From positions 1,195,220 through 1,259,219 of the forward strand of contig JANVCC010009742.1 in the NCBI GenBank assembly GCA_025345505.1: a stretch of DNA of 64,000 nt, in the 5' to 3' direction. The position numbers were made by a program, and so were the translations under genes. Below, one piece after another: positions 15,785 to 25,420 of this stretch. A model generated the notes under the pieces. It had not been told where the DNA came from. It ran no database searches and saw only the letters and a program-made list of their open reading frames with translations. The stretch comes from Todiramphus chloris collaris (Eukaryota > Chordata > Aves > Coraciiformes > Alcedinidae). How positions within the stretch are numbered: position 1 is the stretch's first letter; every line of letters starts with the position of its first letter.

Positions 15785-16366
15785 CTATGGCTCCAGTTCG
15801 ACATCCCAGTAGAGATAATCCATCCAGCTTTCATGCAGATGGTTCGGCGGGAACAGCCGGCCATTGTTGTGCAGGTCATGCACCGTCGGGGCATAGGGCT
15901 TCTGCCGCGGCCACATCTTGGCTTTGTCCGGCATCAAGCCGCCCTTGCGCAGATTGCAGGGCGAACAGGCTGCAACGACATTTTCCCAGATCGTGGCACC
16001 ACCGGCGCAACGGGGCGTCACGTGATCGAAGGTCAGATCATCCTCCGACCCGCAATACTGGCATTCGAACCGGTCGCGCAGGAAAACATTGAATCGCGTA
16101 AAGGCAGGCGTGCGCGACGGCTTGATGTAGGTTTTGAGGGAAACGACGCTCGGTACCCGCATTGCGAACGAGGGGGAGGAAACCTCATACTCGTATTCGG
16201 CAACGATATTCACACGGTCAAGGAAGACCGCCTTGATCGCGTCCTGCCAGGACCACAGCGACAAGGGATAATAACTGAGCGGACGGTAGTCCGCATTGAG
16301 TACCAGGGCCGGTAACCCGTCCGGCGAGACGGCTATTGTCAAGGAATCACCTCCCAGTCCAACCAT
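15785..16366 (-). CDS. HNH endonuclease-domain protein
   Basis: 193 residues. The N-terminal 90 residues are the conserved lead region of the chromosomal alphaproteobacterial HNH family. The HNH/zinc part spans about 101-142: CQYC, DH (114-115), an Asn in ENVVAAC and CSPCN. All zinc-binding Cys pairs are kept. These single-copy, non-mobile HNH proteins are widespread; their substrate is not established. It is convergent with dsbB and shows no mobile context. Confidence 0.88.
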   Translation of the reverse strand: MVGLGGDSLTIAVSPDGLPALVLNADYRPLSYYPLSLWSWQDAIKAVFLDRVNIVAEYEYEVSSPSFAMRVPSVVSLKTYIKPSRTPAFTRFNVFLRDRFECQYCGSEDDLTFDHVTPRCAGGATIWENVVAACSPCNLRKGGLMPDKAKMWPRQKPYAPTVHDLHNNGRLFPPNHLHESWMDYLYWDVELEP

Positions 16367-16451
16367 CAGGCCCCATTATTGTAAGCTCGAGGTGACAGGA
16401 ATGTGAAGCGCCATTGCATCTCAGGCTGCGAAAAACCCCGTTATTTCAACT

Positions 16452-17108
16452 TCATCCAACCGGTGTGCCATCCCGGCCACGGGTTGCGGCGTAATAAGCC
16501 CAGAAAAGCCGGGCCGCGACACCCCTCCACGGCGACCAGCGCTCCGCCAAAAGGCGCAGGGATTTCGAATCAGGTTTCACTGATTCGGCATAGGCATGGG
16601 CATAGGCGTGCTGCAGGGCAACGTCGCCGGACGGGAAAACATCCGCATGCCCGGCCGAAAACAGGAGATAAACTTCCGCCGTCCACGGCCCGATGCCCTT
16701 CACATTGGTCATGACGGTCATGGCTTCATCGATGGGGCGGTCGCACAGGTCGAACAGATCAAGCTCTCCGGCCATGATCGCCTCGCTGATCCGGGCCAGC
16801 GTCGCCTGCTTGGCGCGCGAAAGACCCGCCAGACGCCAGGCCTCCTCCCCCGCCCTGACGTAGTTTTCCGGGGTCAGCGGATCGACATGCTGGATCAGCC
16901 GCTTCCAGATCGAATCGGCACTGGCCTTCGATACCTGCTGCGAGACGATGACCGAGGCAAGGCTCTCGAAACCCGGCGCCCGCCGCCGCAGCGGCAACGG
17001 CCCTGCCCGCTCGGCAATCGCCGCCAGTTCGGGGTGTGCCGCCAGGAGGGCCGTCAGCCCTTCCGCAACATCGTCAAGCGTGTCTATTCTGCGCATGGAA
17101 CCGTTCAC
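16452..17108 (-). CDS. DNA-3-methyladenine glycosylase II (AlkA-like)
   Basis: 218 residues. Base-excision repair enzyme of the HhH-GPD superfamily that removes alkylated purines. The helix-hairpin-helix is at about 134-145 (MTNVKGIGPWTAE) and the catalytic Asp follows near 162 (FPSGDVAL). It lacks the extra N-terminal domain of E. coli AlkA, as do most short bacterial forms, and has no Fe-S cluster Cys, separating it from endonuclease III. It is divergent from gluQ, with about 60 bp between starts. Confidence 0.88.
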   Translation of the reverse strand: MNGSMRRIDTLDDVAEGLTALLAAHPELAAIAERAGPLPLRRRAPGFESLASVIVSQQVSKASADSIWKRLIQHVDPLTPENYVRAGEEAWRLAGLSRAKQATLARISEAIMAGELDLFDLCDRPIDEAMTVMTNVKGIGPWTAEVYLLFSAGHADVFPSGDVALQHAYAHAYAESVKPDSKSLRLLAERWSPWRGVAARLFWAYYAATRGRDGTPVG

Positions 17109-17169
17109 TTTTCATCTCGGAACAAACACCGTATCAATCGACAAGGTCCTCACGCAAGAATCCCAGTTC

Positions 17170-18045
17170 ATGACTGTCCCGGTTTTCCGCTTTGCTCCCA
17201 GTCCCAATGGCCACCTGCATCTCGGCCATGCCTATTCCGCCCTGCTCAACCGGCAGATGGCGCAGGCGGCCGGCGGGCGGCTTCTGCTGCGCATGGAGGA
17301 TATCGACCGCGAACGCTGCACGCCCGAACTCGAAGCCGCCATGCAGGAGGATCTGCACTGGCTCGGACTTGACTGGGAAACGCCGGTGCGCCGCCAGTCC
17401 GAGCATTTCGGCGTCTACCGCGATGTGCTCGACCGCCTCATCCGCATGGACCTGGTATACCCCGCCTTCCTCAGCCGCGGCGACATCAAACGGGAAATGC
17501 AGAAAGCCACGGCCAAGGGGCTGGTATGGCCGCACGATCCGGACGGCGCGGCGCTCTATCCCGCAATCGACCGTACGATTTCCAAACGGGAGCGCCAGCG
17601 GCGTATGGATGACGGGCAGCCGTTTTCATGGCGGCTCCACATGGACCGCGCGCTTGCGCATGTGGGGGAACCTTTGTTATGGCATGAAACGGCCGATGGC
17701 GGGTCCGATATCGCAGCCCGGCCGCAGGATTGGGGCGATGTCATCATCGCCCGCAAGGACATGCCGACCAGCTATCACCTCTCCGTCGTCATTGACGATG
17801 CGCTGCAGGGCGTCAGTCATGTGGTGCGCGGCAGGGACCTGTTCCAGGCCACCGGCATCCACCGCCTGCTGCAGACCATTCTCGGACTGCAACCGCCGAT
17901 CTATCACCATCACAGGTTGATCCTCGATCACGACGGCCAAAAGCTGTCCAAGAGCCGCAGGGATACCTCACTGCGCTCCTTGCGCGCGGCAGGGGTGACA
18001 CGTGAGGACATCATCGGCCTGGCCGGATTGACACCACAACCTTAA
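17170..18045 (+). CDS. gluQ: Glutamyl-Q tRNA(Asp) synthetase
   Basis: 291 residues from the ATG at 17170, which places the family N-terminus (FRFAPSPNGHLHLGH) at residue 6; upstream in-frame ATGs exist but run back into the divergent glycosylase gene. It attaches glutamate to queuosine in tRNA-Asp. HLGH is the class I HIGH motif and KLSKS at 258-262 the KMSKS motif. The anticodon-binding domain of full GluRS is absent, which defines GluQ. A queuosine-precursor transporter is encoded in the same window at 51823. Confidence 0.93.
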   Translation: MTVPVFRFAPSPNGHLHLGHAYSALLNRQMAQAAGGRLLLRMEDIDRERCTPELEAAMQEDLHWLGLDWETPVRRQSEHFGVYRDVLDRLIRMDLVYPAFLSRGDIKREMQKATAKGLVWPHDPDGAALYPAIDRTISKRERQRRMDDGQPFSWRLHMDRALAHVGEPLLWHETADGGSDIAARPQDWGDVIIARKDMPTSYHLSVVIDDALQGVSHVVRGRDLFQATGIHRLLQTILGLQPPIYHHHRLILDHDGQKLSKSRRDTSLRSLRAAGVTREDIIGLAGLTPQP

Positions 18046-18118
18046 AACAACATCTGGCTGCAGCACGGGCGTTCGTATAAACCTGCATCACAACTCATCC
18101 CGTGATCCGGTCCCCATC

Positions 18119-19003
18119 ATGCCCGTCCGTTATTTTCCCGCCCTGTTCGTCCTCCTGTGGGCCACCGGCTTCATCGGCGCCCGCTATGCCATGCCCTACA
18201 TGGAGCCTTTCCTGTTCCTGACGATCCGGTTTGTTATTGCCGGGGCCATTCTCGGCACCTGGGTCGTGCTGGCCGGCAACCAATGGCCGAGCGGGCGCGG
18301 CGCCATGCACGCGATCATCGCCGGCTGCCTGATCCACGGCGTCTATCTCGGCGCTGTGTTCTGGGCGATCCACCGAGGCTTGCCCGCTGGTATGTCGGCG
18401 CTGGTGGTCGGGTTGCAGCCGCTGATCACGGCGCTGATTGCCGGAGCCGTTCTCGGCGAGAAAATCCAGCCGCGTCATTGGGCCGGGCTGGCGGTCGGCT
18501 TTGTCGGCGTCGCCATGGTGCTCTGGCCAAAACTGTCGATTTCCGCCGATGGCATCACGCCGGCAACCGTCGGCGCGTCGATCCTTTCGGTGCTGGCCAT
18601 CAGTGCTGGAACCGTTTGGCAGAAACGCTTTGTCGGCACCATCGACCTGAAGGCGGGTACGACGCTGCAATATCTCGGCGCGGCCGTGCTCACCGGCATC
18701 TTTTCGCTGCTGTTCGAAACCCACGCGGTGATCTGGGCCGCGCCTCTCGGCTTCGCGCTGTTCTGGCTGGTCTTCGTGCTGTCGATCGGCGCAGTGCTGC
18801 TGCTGATGGTCCTGATCAATCAGGGCGCCGTGTCGAAGGTTGCTTCGCTGTTCTATCTGGTACCCGGCGTGACCGCCCTGATGGCCTATGTGCTTTTCGG
18901 CGAAACACTGACGCTGTTCCAGCTGTGCGGCATGGTGGTGGCAACCCTCGGTGTCGCGCTGTCGACCGGTCAGAAGCGCTTGGCGACCCTGCCCTCGCGA
19001 TAG
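18119..19003 (+). CDS. EamA/DMT-family transporter
   Basis: 294 residues with ten predicted membrane helices in two EamA repeats (about 5-135 and 150-285). Typical signatures are FLTIRFVIAG early in repeat one and YLVPGVTALMAYVLFGE in repeat two. The substrate of this subgroup cannot be told; metabolite export is usual. The last 34 bp overlap the end of the convergent YihY gene. Confidence 0.88.
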   Translation: MPVRYFPALFVLLWATGFIGARYAMPYMEPFLFLTIRFVIAGAILGTWVVLAGNQWPSGRGAMHAIIAGCLIHGVYLGAVFWAIHRGLPAGMSALVVGLQPLITALIAGAVLGEKIQPRHWAGLAVGFVGVAMVLWPKLSISADGITPATVGASILSVLAISAGTVWQKRFVGTIDLKAGTTLQYLGAAVLTGIFSLLFETHAVIWAAPLGFALFWLVFVLSIGAVLLLMVLINQGAVSKVASLFYLVPGVTALMAYVLFGETLTLFQLCGMVVATLGVALSTGQKRLATLPSR

Positions 19004-19824
19004 TGGATGATGGCGGCATTGACCTCGGCGCCGATGATGAAAATTGCGGCGATGATATAGAGGAAGACGATTGCCGCCATGATCGAGGCCAGTCCTGCAT
19101 AGGTCGACACATAGGATGCGAACGTCTCGAGATAGCTCGCGAAAATCGATGCGCCGACGATCCACGCCAGCAGGGTCACGAGGATGCCCGGCAGGATATC
19201 GATGAGCTTGCGCCGCCCCGCCGGCAGCCACAGATGCGCCACCAGCAGCCCGACGATCAGCACGGCAGAGGCAATGCAGTAGCGCCAGAAGCCGATGGTG
19301 CCGGACAGAACGTCAAGCTCGGGAACCCATTTGCTGGCAATCCGTACCGCCAGCGGCGCCAGCACCAGGAGAAAGCTGATGGCCATGATGCCGACGGTGG
19401 CCACGATCACATAGCCCAGGCTTTGCAGGCGGCAATAGATGATCGAGCGCGTATCAACCACCCGGTAGGCGCGGTTGAGTGCAATGCGCAGCGCTTCGAT
19501 GCCGTTGGAGGCAAAATAGGCGGCGGCGATCACGCTGATGGTCAGGAGCCCGCCACGCTGGACGTTGAGAACATTGCGCACCTCCTGCGCAATCGGCCGG
19601 GCAATCACCTCGGGCCAGGTGTCGAACACCACATGCACCGCCGTATCGGTAAAGGCGCTGGCGCCGAGAAAGCTGGCAAGCGAGGTGGCGAAAATCAGAA
19701 ACGGAAACAGCGCCAGGATGCCCGACAGCGCCACGTGGCTGGCGAGAGCCCAGCCGTCATCCGTGCTGAAATGCCTCAATGTGTCGAAGGTCACCCGCCG
19801 GAGAAAAACATATACTCTACGCAT
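18970..19824 (-). CDS. YihY/BrkB-family membrane protein
   Basis: 284 residues with six hydrophobic helices. The opening FSTDDGWALASHVALSGILALFP and the later YFASNGIEALRIALNRAY and YAGLASIMAAIVFLYIIAAIFIIGAEVNA are hallmarks of the YihY (formerly ribonuclease BN) family. The RNase name is historical; the family is now seen as an uncharacterised membrane protein or transporter. Its 3' end overlaps the EamA gene by 34 bp on the opposite strand. Confidence 0.9.
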   Translation of the reverse strand: MRRVYVFLRRVTFDTLRHFSTDDGWALASHVALSGILALFPFLIFATSLASFLGASAFTDTAVHVVFDTWPEVIARPIAQEVRNVLNVQRGGLLTISVIAAAYFASNGIEALRIALNRAYRVVDTRSIIYCRLQSLGYVIVATVGIMAISFLLVLAPLAVRIASKWVPELDVLSGTIGFWRYCIASAVLIVGLLVAHLWLPAGRRKLIDILPGILVTLLAWIVGASIFASYLETFASYVSTYAGLASIMAAIVFLYIIAAIFIIGAEVNAAIIHYREGRVAKRF

Positions 19825-19940
19825 TGAAAATGGTTTGTCCCTTTAGTGCGGGTCCGACCCCTCGTGACATTGCAAGGCGCGGGCGAATATGTGAAGTCTT
19901 TTTTTGATTTTACCATTCGGTTTGCAGCAATCGGAAAAGA

Positions 19941-20774
19941 ATGACCAGTTCCAGAACGATTTTGATCACAGGATGTTCCAGCGGCATCGGCGCCCATTGC
20001 GCCCGCGCCCTCAAGGCGGATGGCTGGCAGGTCTTTGCCACGGCGCGGCGAACCGAGGATATCGCAGCGCTTCAAGCCGACGGCCTTTCGGCCCATTATC
20101 TCGATTATCGCGAGCCGGATTCCATCCGGGCGCTCGTTGACAATGTGCTCGCCGCGACCGGCGGCACACTCGATGCGCTTTACAACAATGGCGCCTATGC
20201 GTTGCCGGGCGCCGTGGAAGACCTGCCCATCGAAGGCTTGCGCGAACAGTTCGATGCCAATTTCTTCGGCTGGCATGAGCTGACCCGGCACATCGTCCCG
20301 GTGATGCGCCGTCAGGGCCATGGGCGGATCGTGCATTGCTCGTCGATTCTCGGGCTCGTGCCGATGAAGTGGCGCGGGGCCTATGTCGCGTCGAAATTCG
20401 CTCTGGAAGGCCTGATGCTGGTCCAGCGCATGGAGCTTGAAGGCTCCGGCATCCACGTGTCGCTGATCGAGCCGGGACCGATTGCCTCGCGCTTCACATA
20501 CAATGCGCTGCAGCAGATCGAGAAATATATCGATGTCGAGAATTCGGTGCATCGGGCGGATTATCAGAAGCAGATCGCCCGCCTGTCGCAGGGCGGCACC
20601 AAGTCCCGCTCCAAGCTTGGCCCGGAAGCGGTCTACGCCGTGCTCAAGGATGCGCTGGAAAATCCGCATCCCAAACCGCATTATCTCGTCACGCGCCCCG
20701 CGAAATTTGCGGTTCTTGCCCGCAGATTTCTGTCGTCGCGTGCGCTATACCGCATGCTTGCCGGCCAGTCCTGA
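19941..20774 (+). CDS. Short-chain dehydrogenase/reductase
   Basis: 277 residues, classical SDR. The nucleotide loop TGCSSGIG is at 10-17, NNGAY (variant of NNAG) at 82-86, catalytic Ser134/135, Tyr148 and Lys152 (YVASK). It resembles the subgroup often annotated as acting on ketosteroid-like or acyl substrates; the true substrate is not visible. It heads a same-strand run with a HIG1-type protein, the cobalamin adenosyltransferase and rhomboid genes at spacings of 14-28 bp, which suggests an operon. Confidence 0.88.
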   Translation: MTSSRTILITGCSSGIGAHCARALKADGWQVFATARRTEDIAALQADGLSAHYLDYREPDSIRALVDNVLAATGGTLDALYNNGAYALPGAVEDLPIEGLREQFDANFFGWHELTRHIVPVMRRQGHGRIVHCSSILGLVPMKWRGAYVASKFALEGLMLVQRMELEGSGIHVSLIEPGPIASRFTYNALQQIEKYIDVENSVHRADYQKQIARLSQGGTKSRSKLGPEAVYAVLKDALENPHPKPHYLVTRPAKFAVLARRFLSSRALYRMLAGQS

Positions 20775-20802
20775 AAGCGCTCCGGCCTGAAAAGGAAAAA
20801 CC

Positions 20803-21000
20803 ATGGATATCATCTTCAAGTTTCTGGCAGTCGTTGCCATTGCCGCCGTCACCGTCGTGCTTCTGATCGGTTTGCGCAACATGATGAAGGGCGGCGATGC
20901 CAACTTTTCCAACAAGATGATGCAGCTGCGCATTTTCCTGCAGCTGGTGGCGATCATTCTCATCGTCGGCGCGATTTACTTTCACCGCGCCGCCAGCTGA
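20803..21000 (+). CDS. Twin-helix HIG1-domain protein
   Basis: 65 residues: two hydrophobic helices (about 3-24 and 42-61) joined by a loop with GLRNMMKGGDANFSNKMMQLRI, the signature of the bacterial HIG1 (hypoxia-induced) family. Mitochondrial relatives are respiratory-complex assembly factors. A role in respiratory membranes here is inference. A good AAGGAAA ribosome-binding site precedes it. Confidence 0.85.
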   Translation: MDIIFKFLAVVAIAAVTVVLLIGLRNMMKGGDANFSNKMMQLRIFLQLVAIILIVGAIYFHRAAS

Positions 21001-21014
21001 CCGCGGGATAGGCC

Positions 21015-21596
21015 ATGGTCAAGCTCAACAGGATCTACACCAGGACCGGCGATGACGGCACCACCGGGCTCGGCAGCGGCGAGCGCCGTCTGAAGCACGA
21101 CCTGCGCGTCGAAGCCTATGGCACGGTCGATGAAGCCAATGCCTGCGTGGGACTGGCGCGGCTGCATACGGCGGAGCAGTTTCCGGAAATCGACGCCATG
21201 CTCGCCCGCATCCAGAACGATCTGTTCGATCTCGGCGCCGATCTGGCCACACCCGATACCGGGGAAAAGCTCGCATACGAACCGTTGCGCATGATCGACA
21301 CCCAGGTCGCGCGCATCGAGGCGGATATCGATCTGTTGAATGAAAAGCTGGCGCCGCTGCGCTCCTTCGTCCTGCCGGGCGGATCGGCAGCCTCCGCTGC
21401 CCTGCATCTGGCGCGCACGGTGGCAAGGCGTGCCGAACGGCACATGGTGGCGCTGGCGCAAAGGCCTGATGAGGTCGTCACACCAGCCGCACTCAAATAC
21501 ATCAACCGCGTTTCCGATTTTCTCTTCGTCGCCGCGCGCGCCGTCAATGACAATGGCGCGAAGGACGTGTTATGGGTGCCCGGTAAGAACCGCTGA
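21015..21596 (+). CDS. PduO-type ATP:cob(I)alamin adenosyltransferase
   Basis: 193 residues. Makes adenosylcobalamin from ATP and cob(I)alamin. ATP-binding N-terminus IYTRTGDDGTTGLGSGERR, the middle RIQNDLFDLGADLATP, and the active-site LPGGSAASAALHLARTVARRAER are all present, followed by NRVSDFLFVAAR. The length is normal. It sits between the HIG1-type and rhomboid genes. Cobalt chelatase genes cobS and cobT are in the same window, so the organism makes B12 de novo. Confidence 0.93.
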   Translation: MVKLNRIYTRTGDDGTTGLGSGERRLKHDLRVEAYGTVDEANACVGLARLHTAEQFPEIDAMLARIQNDLFDLGADLATPDTGEKLAYEPLRMIDTQVARIEADIDLLNEKLAPLRSFVLPGGSAASAALHLARTVARRAERHMVALAQRPDEVVTPAALKYINRVSDFLFVAARAVNDNGAKDVLWVPGKNR

Positions 21597-21613
21597 ACGG
21601 GGGAACGGCGCCG

Positions 21614-22375
21614 ATGTTCATTCCACTCTACGACGCCAACAGCCTCAAATACATCAAGCTGCAATATGTCACCCTGGCGCTGATTGCCCTCAATGTCATC
21701 ATCTTCGGCCTGACGAGCCTTGCCGGGGCAGATTCAAAGACCGCCTCCATCGGCTTTGGCTATATCCCGTCGGTGGCGCACCATATGACGGTGCTGCCGC
21801 CGCGATATGATTTCGTGCCGCCCGCTTTCACCTATGTCACCTACGCCTTCCTCCATGCCGATATCTTCCATTTGGGCGGCAACATGTTGTTCCTCTGGGT
21901 CTTCGGTGACAATGTCGAAGACGCCATGGGCCATATCAGGTTCCTGATTTTCTACCTGCTCTGCGCCGCCGCCGGCGCTTTCCTGCACGGTACGCTCGAT
22001 CCGTCTTCCGAGGGGCCGCTGATCGGGGCATCGGCCGCCATTGCCGGCGTGATCACCGCCTATCTGATGCTGCATCCGCGTGTGCGGGTTTGGGTGCTGG
22101 CTTTCGGCCGGATACCCCTGCGCATCCCCGCGCTCTATCCGCTCGTCCTCTGGATCGGGCTCCAGTTCGTCATGCTCGTCACCCATGGCGAAGACCGCAT
22201 TTCCTGGTCCGGCCATGTCGGCGGCATCATTGCCGGCGCCCTGCTCCTCATCCCGTTCAAACGCCGCAGCGTGCCGCTGTTTGACCGGGCGATTGTCTCG
22301 CCGCGCGCCGTTATCGTCGACAAGCAGCCGCCGCAAACGCCACCCGAACCGCCTTCACCCCGATGGGGCCGTTGA
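21614..22375 (+). CDS. Rhomboid-family intramembrane serine protease
   Basis: 253 residues with six hydrophobic segments. The catalytic serine is in IGASAAIAG (Ser140, GxSx motif) and the catalytic His is in WSGHVGG (His201). HADIFHLGGNMLFLWVFG is the conserved helix-2 HxxxN region. It cuts membrane proteins within the bilayer; targets are unknown. The C-terminal 40 residues are a Pro-rich cytosolic tail. It is the last gene of the run starting at 19941. Confidence 0.9.
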   Translation: MFIPLYDANSLKYIKLQYVTLALIALNVIIFGLTSLAGADSKTASIGFGYIPSVAHHMTVLPPRYDFVPPAFTYVTYAFLHADIFHLGGNMLFLWVFGDNVEDAMGHIRFLIFYLLCAAAGAFLHGTLDPSSEGPLIGASAAIAGVITAYLMLHPRVRVWVLAFGRIPLRIPALYPLVLWIGLQFVMLVTHGEDRISWSGHVGGIIAGALLLIPFKRRSVPLFDRAIVSPRAVIVDKQPPQTPPEPPSPRWGR

Positions 22376-22472
22376 TCCCGCAAGTTTCAATCGTTTAAGC
22401 CCCAATAACAGCAAACTGGATGATTGACCTTTACGTTAGTCATATTTACGGTCCCGCACGATCCTGACACAG

Positions 22473-22639
22473 CCGCGGTCCGATTCTGACATTTGCACCC
22501 CTTTGATACAGGCCGTTCAAGCAAATGTCAGAATCAAAGGACCACGGCCAAATGTATGCTTGTAGTGGAACTTGTGAATTTGACATTCGCATCTCTCGCG
22601 TGATGTCCAACGGGATGCGAATGTCAAATTCGTTCCACT
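22473..22639. repeat. Paired palindromic intergenic repeats
   Basis: The 362-bp gap before etfB holds two palindromes and no gene. The first has 15-bp perfect arms GATTCTGACATTTGC / GCAAATGTCAGAATC (22482-22496, 22521-22535). The second has 18-bp perfect arms (22576-22593, 22614-22631) that extend less perfectly to an outer AGTGGAAC / GTTCCACT. A shortened derivative joining parts of both occurs at 36871-36920, so this is a dispersed repeat family. Confidence 0.75.
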
Positions 22640-22737
22640 AATGTGTCGTTTTTTTCACCTCAATGTCGGCATCCGGCAAGCGGGTGCCATTGCCCGGCAG
22701 TTAAATCTGTCTGCAGTTCTTATGAGAGGGAGTCCCC

Positions 22738-23487
22738 ATGAAAGTCCTCGTACCGGTAAAGCGGGTAGTCGATTACAATGTGAAGATCAGGGTTAAGGGC
22801 GACGGTTCCGGCGTTGAGCTTGCCAACGTGAAGATGTCGATGAACCCGTTCGACGAAATCGCGGTCGAGGAAGCGCTGCGCCTGAAAGAGGCCGGCAAGG
22901 TCGAGGAAGTGGTCGTTGTCTCCATCGGACCTGCACAGGCGCAGGAAACCATCCGCACGGCGCTTGCCATGGGTGCCGACCGCGGCATTCTGGTCAAGGT
23001 CGACGACATCGTCGAGCCGCTTGCCGTTGCCAAGATCCTCAAGGGCATTGTCGAAGCCGAACAGCCGCAGCTGGTCATTCTCGGCAAGCAGGCCATCGAC
23101 GACGATGCCAACCAGACCGGCCAGATGCTGTCCGCTTTGCTTGGCTGGAGCCAGGGCACCTTCGCCTCCAAGGTCGAACTCGGCGGCGATACCGCCAAGG
23201 TTACCCGCGAAGTCGACGGCGGCCTGCAGACCATCGAAATCAAGCTGCCCGCCATCGTCACGACGGACCTGCGCCTCAACCAGCCGCGCTATGCCTCGCT
23301 GCCGAACATCATGAAGGCGAAGAAGAAGCCGCTGGATGAAAAGACCGCAGCCGATTACGGCGTCGACACCAAGCCGCGCCTCAAGGTTCTTAAGACCGAG
23401 GAGCCGGGCGGCCGCAAGGCAGGCGTCAAGGTCAAGGACGTTGCCGAGCTCATCAGCAAGCTGAAGAACGAAGCCGGCGTTCTCTAA
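22738..23487 (+). CDS. etfB: Electron transfer flavoprotein beta subunit
   Basis: 249 residues. ETF carries electrons from acyl-CoA dehydrogenases to ETF-quinone oxidoreductase. [14 protein letters not shown] is the family start; the [17 protein letters not shown] region holds the AMP/adenine-binding beta signature, and [31 protein letters not shown] is the recognition-loop region. GAGAGGGAG lies just before the ATG. etfA follows after 21 bp. Confidence 0.96.
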   Translation: MKVLVPVKRVVDYNVKIRVKGDGSGVELANVKMSMNPFDEIAVEEALRLKEAGKVEEVVVVSIGPAQAQETIRTALAMGADRGILVKVDDIVEPLAVAKILKGIVEAEQPQLVILGKQAIDDDANQTGQMLSALLGWSQGTFASKVELGGDTAKVTREVDGGLQTIEIKLPAIVTTDLRLNQPRYASLPNIMKAKKKPLDEKTAADYGVDTKPRLKVLKTEEPGGRKAGVKVKDVAELISKLKNEAGVL

Positions 23488-23508
23488 GGATCAGGAAAGG
23501 AATTTACC

Positions 23509-24438
23509 ATGGCTATTCTTCTTTTTGCCGAACACGATAATGAAACCCTTTCCGACCAGACCGCCAAGGCATTGACCGCAGCGCTCGCCATCGGTTCCGA
23601 CGTGCATGTTCTGGTTGCTGGCAAGGGCGCCAAGGGTGTTGCCGACCAGGCCGCCAAGCTTGCCGGTGTCAAGAAGGTCCTGCTCGCCGACAGCGACGAT
23701 CTGGCCAACCGCCTGGCGGAAGCCACTGCGGCGCTGATCGTTTCGATCGCCGGCAATTATGACACGATCATTGCCGCCGCAACCACCAACGGCAAGAACA
23801 TCCTGCCGCGCGTTGCCGCCCTGCTGGACGTCATGCAGATCTCGGACATCATCGAGGTCATTGCGCCCGATACGTTCAAGCGCCCGATCTATGCGGGCAA
23901 TGCCCTGCAGACCGTCCAGGCAACCGATGCCAAGCGCGTCATCACCGTGCGTACCGCCACCTTTGCGGCCGCCGGCGAAGGCGGTTCGGCTCCGGTCGAG
24001 ACTGTTGCGGCCACCGCCAATCCGGGCCTGTCCACCTTCATCGAAGCCAAGCTTTCCGGCGGCGACCGTCCGGAACTGACCTCGGCCAAGATCATCATCT
24101 CCGGCGGCCGTGCCCTCGGCTCCAACGAGAAGTTCAAGGAAGTCATCCTGCCCGTGGCCGACAAGCTCGGCGCGGCTGTTGGTGCCTCGCGCGCCGCCGT
24201 CGATGCCGGTTACGCCCCGAACGACTGGCAGGTTGGCCAGACGGGCAAGGTGGTAGCCCCTGATCTCTACATCGCCGTCGGCATTTCGGGTGCGATCCAG
24301 CATCTGGCCGGCATGAAGGACTCCAAGGTCATCGTTGCCATCAACAAGGACGAGGAAGCACCGATTTTCCAGGTCGCCGATTACGGCCTGGTCGGCGATC
24401 TTTTCGTCATTCTGCCGGAACTCGAAAAAGCGCTTTGA
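23509..24438 (+). CDS. etfA: Electron transfer flavoprotein alpha subunit
   Basis: 309 residues. The N-terminal domain packs on EtfB; the C-terminal FAD domain shows [42 protein letters not shown] and [19 protein letters not shown], the alpha-subunit FAD signature. Co-transcribed with etfB. A strong terminator follows 31 bp after the stop, with hydroxyacyl-CoA dehydrogenase beyond. Confidence 0.96.
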   Translation: MAILLFAEHDNETLSDQTAKALTAALAIGSDVHVLVAGKGAKGVADQAAKLAGVKKVLLADSDDLANRLAEATAALIVSIAGNYDTIIAAATTNGKNILPRVAALLDVMQISDIIEVIAPDTFKRPIYAGNALQTVQATDAKRVITVRTATFAAAGEGGSAPVETVAATANPGLSTFIEAKLSGGDRPELTSAKIIISGGRALGSNEKFKEVILPVADKLGAAVGASRAAVDAGYAPNDWQVGQTGKVVAPDLYIAVGISGAIQHLAGMKDSKVIVAINKDEEAPIFQVADYGLVGDLFVILPELEKAL

Positions 24439-24469
24439 ATTTCATCGCAAGATTGAAATGAATCTGCAT

Positions 24470-24502
24470 GGCCGGGGTAGACGAACGCTACCCCGGCCAT
24501 TT
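24470..24502 (+). terminator. Rho-independent terminator after etfBA
   Basis: A perfect 11-bp stem GGCCGGGGTAG / CTACCCCGGCC with a 7-base loop, followed by ATTTAGTTT. It separates etfBA from the next gene, which may receive read-through. Confidence 0.8.
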
Positions 24503-24538
24503 AGTTTGGTGCTACAAAGAAAAGAAACGGATGGAAAC

Positions 24539-25420
24539 ATGGCTGGCTCGATCAAAACTGTAGGCATTGTTGGTGCGGGACAAATGGGCGGAGGAATCGC
24601 TCACGTCTGTGCACTGGCCGGATATGATGTTTTGATCCATGACCAGTCAGCCGACCAGCTGGAAAAGGCCATCGCCACCGTCAACGGCAACATGGCCCGG
24701 CAGGTTTCCCACGGCAAGCTTGAGGAAGCCGAGCGTGTCAAGGGCATGTCGCGCATCCGTCCGGCCCTGCGTATCGAAGACCTCGCCGGTGTCGATCTGG
24801 CCATCGAGGCCGCGACAGAGGATGAAACGGTCAAGCGCAAGATTTTTGCCCAGCTCTGCCCCAACCTCAATCCGGAAGCGATCCTCGCAACCAACACCTC
24901 CTCCATCTCGATCACGCGGCTTGCCGCCACCACGGACCGTCCGGAGCGCTTCATCGGCATCCACTTCATGAATCCGGTTCCAGTGATGAAGCTGGTCGAG
25001 CTGATTCGCGGCATTGCCACGGAAAACGTCACGTTCGAGATCGCGCGCGAATTCGTTACCAGCCTCGACAAGACGCTTACGGTCTCCGAAGATTTCCCGG
25101 CCTTCATCGTCAACCGCATCCTGCTGCCGATGATCAACGAAGCCATCTACGTGCTCTACGAGGGCGTGGGTTCAGTCGAAGCCATCGATACGGCGATGAA
25201 ACTGGGCGCCAATCACCCGATGGGCCCGTTGCAGCTTGCCGATTTCATCGGCCTCGACACATGCCTGTCGATCATGCAGGTGCTGCATGATGGGCTCGCG
25301 GATTCGAAATACCGCCCCTGCCCGTTGCTGGTCAAATATGTCGAAGCCGGCTGGCTGGGACGCAAGGCCGGGCGCGGCTTCTACGACTATCGCGGCGAGA
25401 ACCCTGTTCCGACCCGCTGA
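24539..25420 (+). CDS. 3-hydroxybutyryl-CoA dehydrogenase
   Basis: 293 residues from the ATG at 24539. NAD-dependent oxidation of 3-hydroxyacyl-CoA to 3-ketoacyl-CoA. N-terminal Rossmann loop GIVGAGQMGGGIAHVCA, the 3HCDH signature region HFMNPVPVMKLVELI with the catalytic His, and the C-terminal dimerisation domain ending GRGFYDY. It follows etfBA, as in many rhizobia, fitting fatty-acid or polyhydroxybutyrate metabolism. The frame is open upstream of the ATG but runs into etfA. Confidence 0.93.
   Translation: MAGSIKTVGIVGAGQMGGGIAHVCALAGYDVLIHDQSADQLEKAIATVNGNMARQVSHGKLEEAERVKGMSRIRPALRIEDLAGVDLAIEAATEDETVKRKIFAQLCPNLNPEAILATNTSSISITRLAATTDRPERFIGIHFMNPVPVMKLVELIRGIATENVTFEIAREFVTSLDKTLTVSEDFPAFIVNRILLPMINEAIYVLYEGVGSVEAIDTAMKLGANHPMGPLQLADFIGLDTCLSIMQVLHDGLADSKYRPCPLLVKYVEAGWLGRKAGRGFYDYRGENPVPTR

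Noticed and set aside
18157..19827. 556-codon plus-strand frame spanning two genes
   Set aside because: Frame-shifted and antisense reading of the EamA and YihY genes, which both have clear family content.
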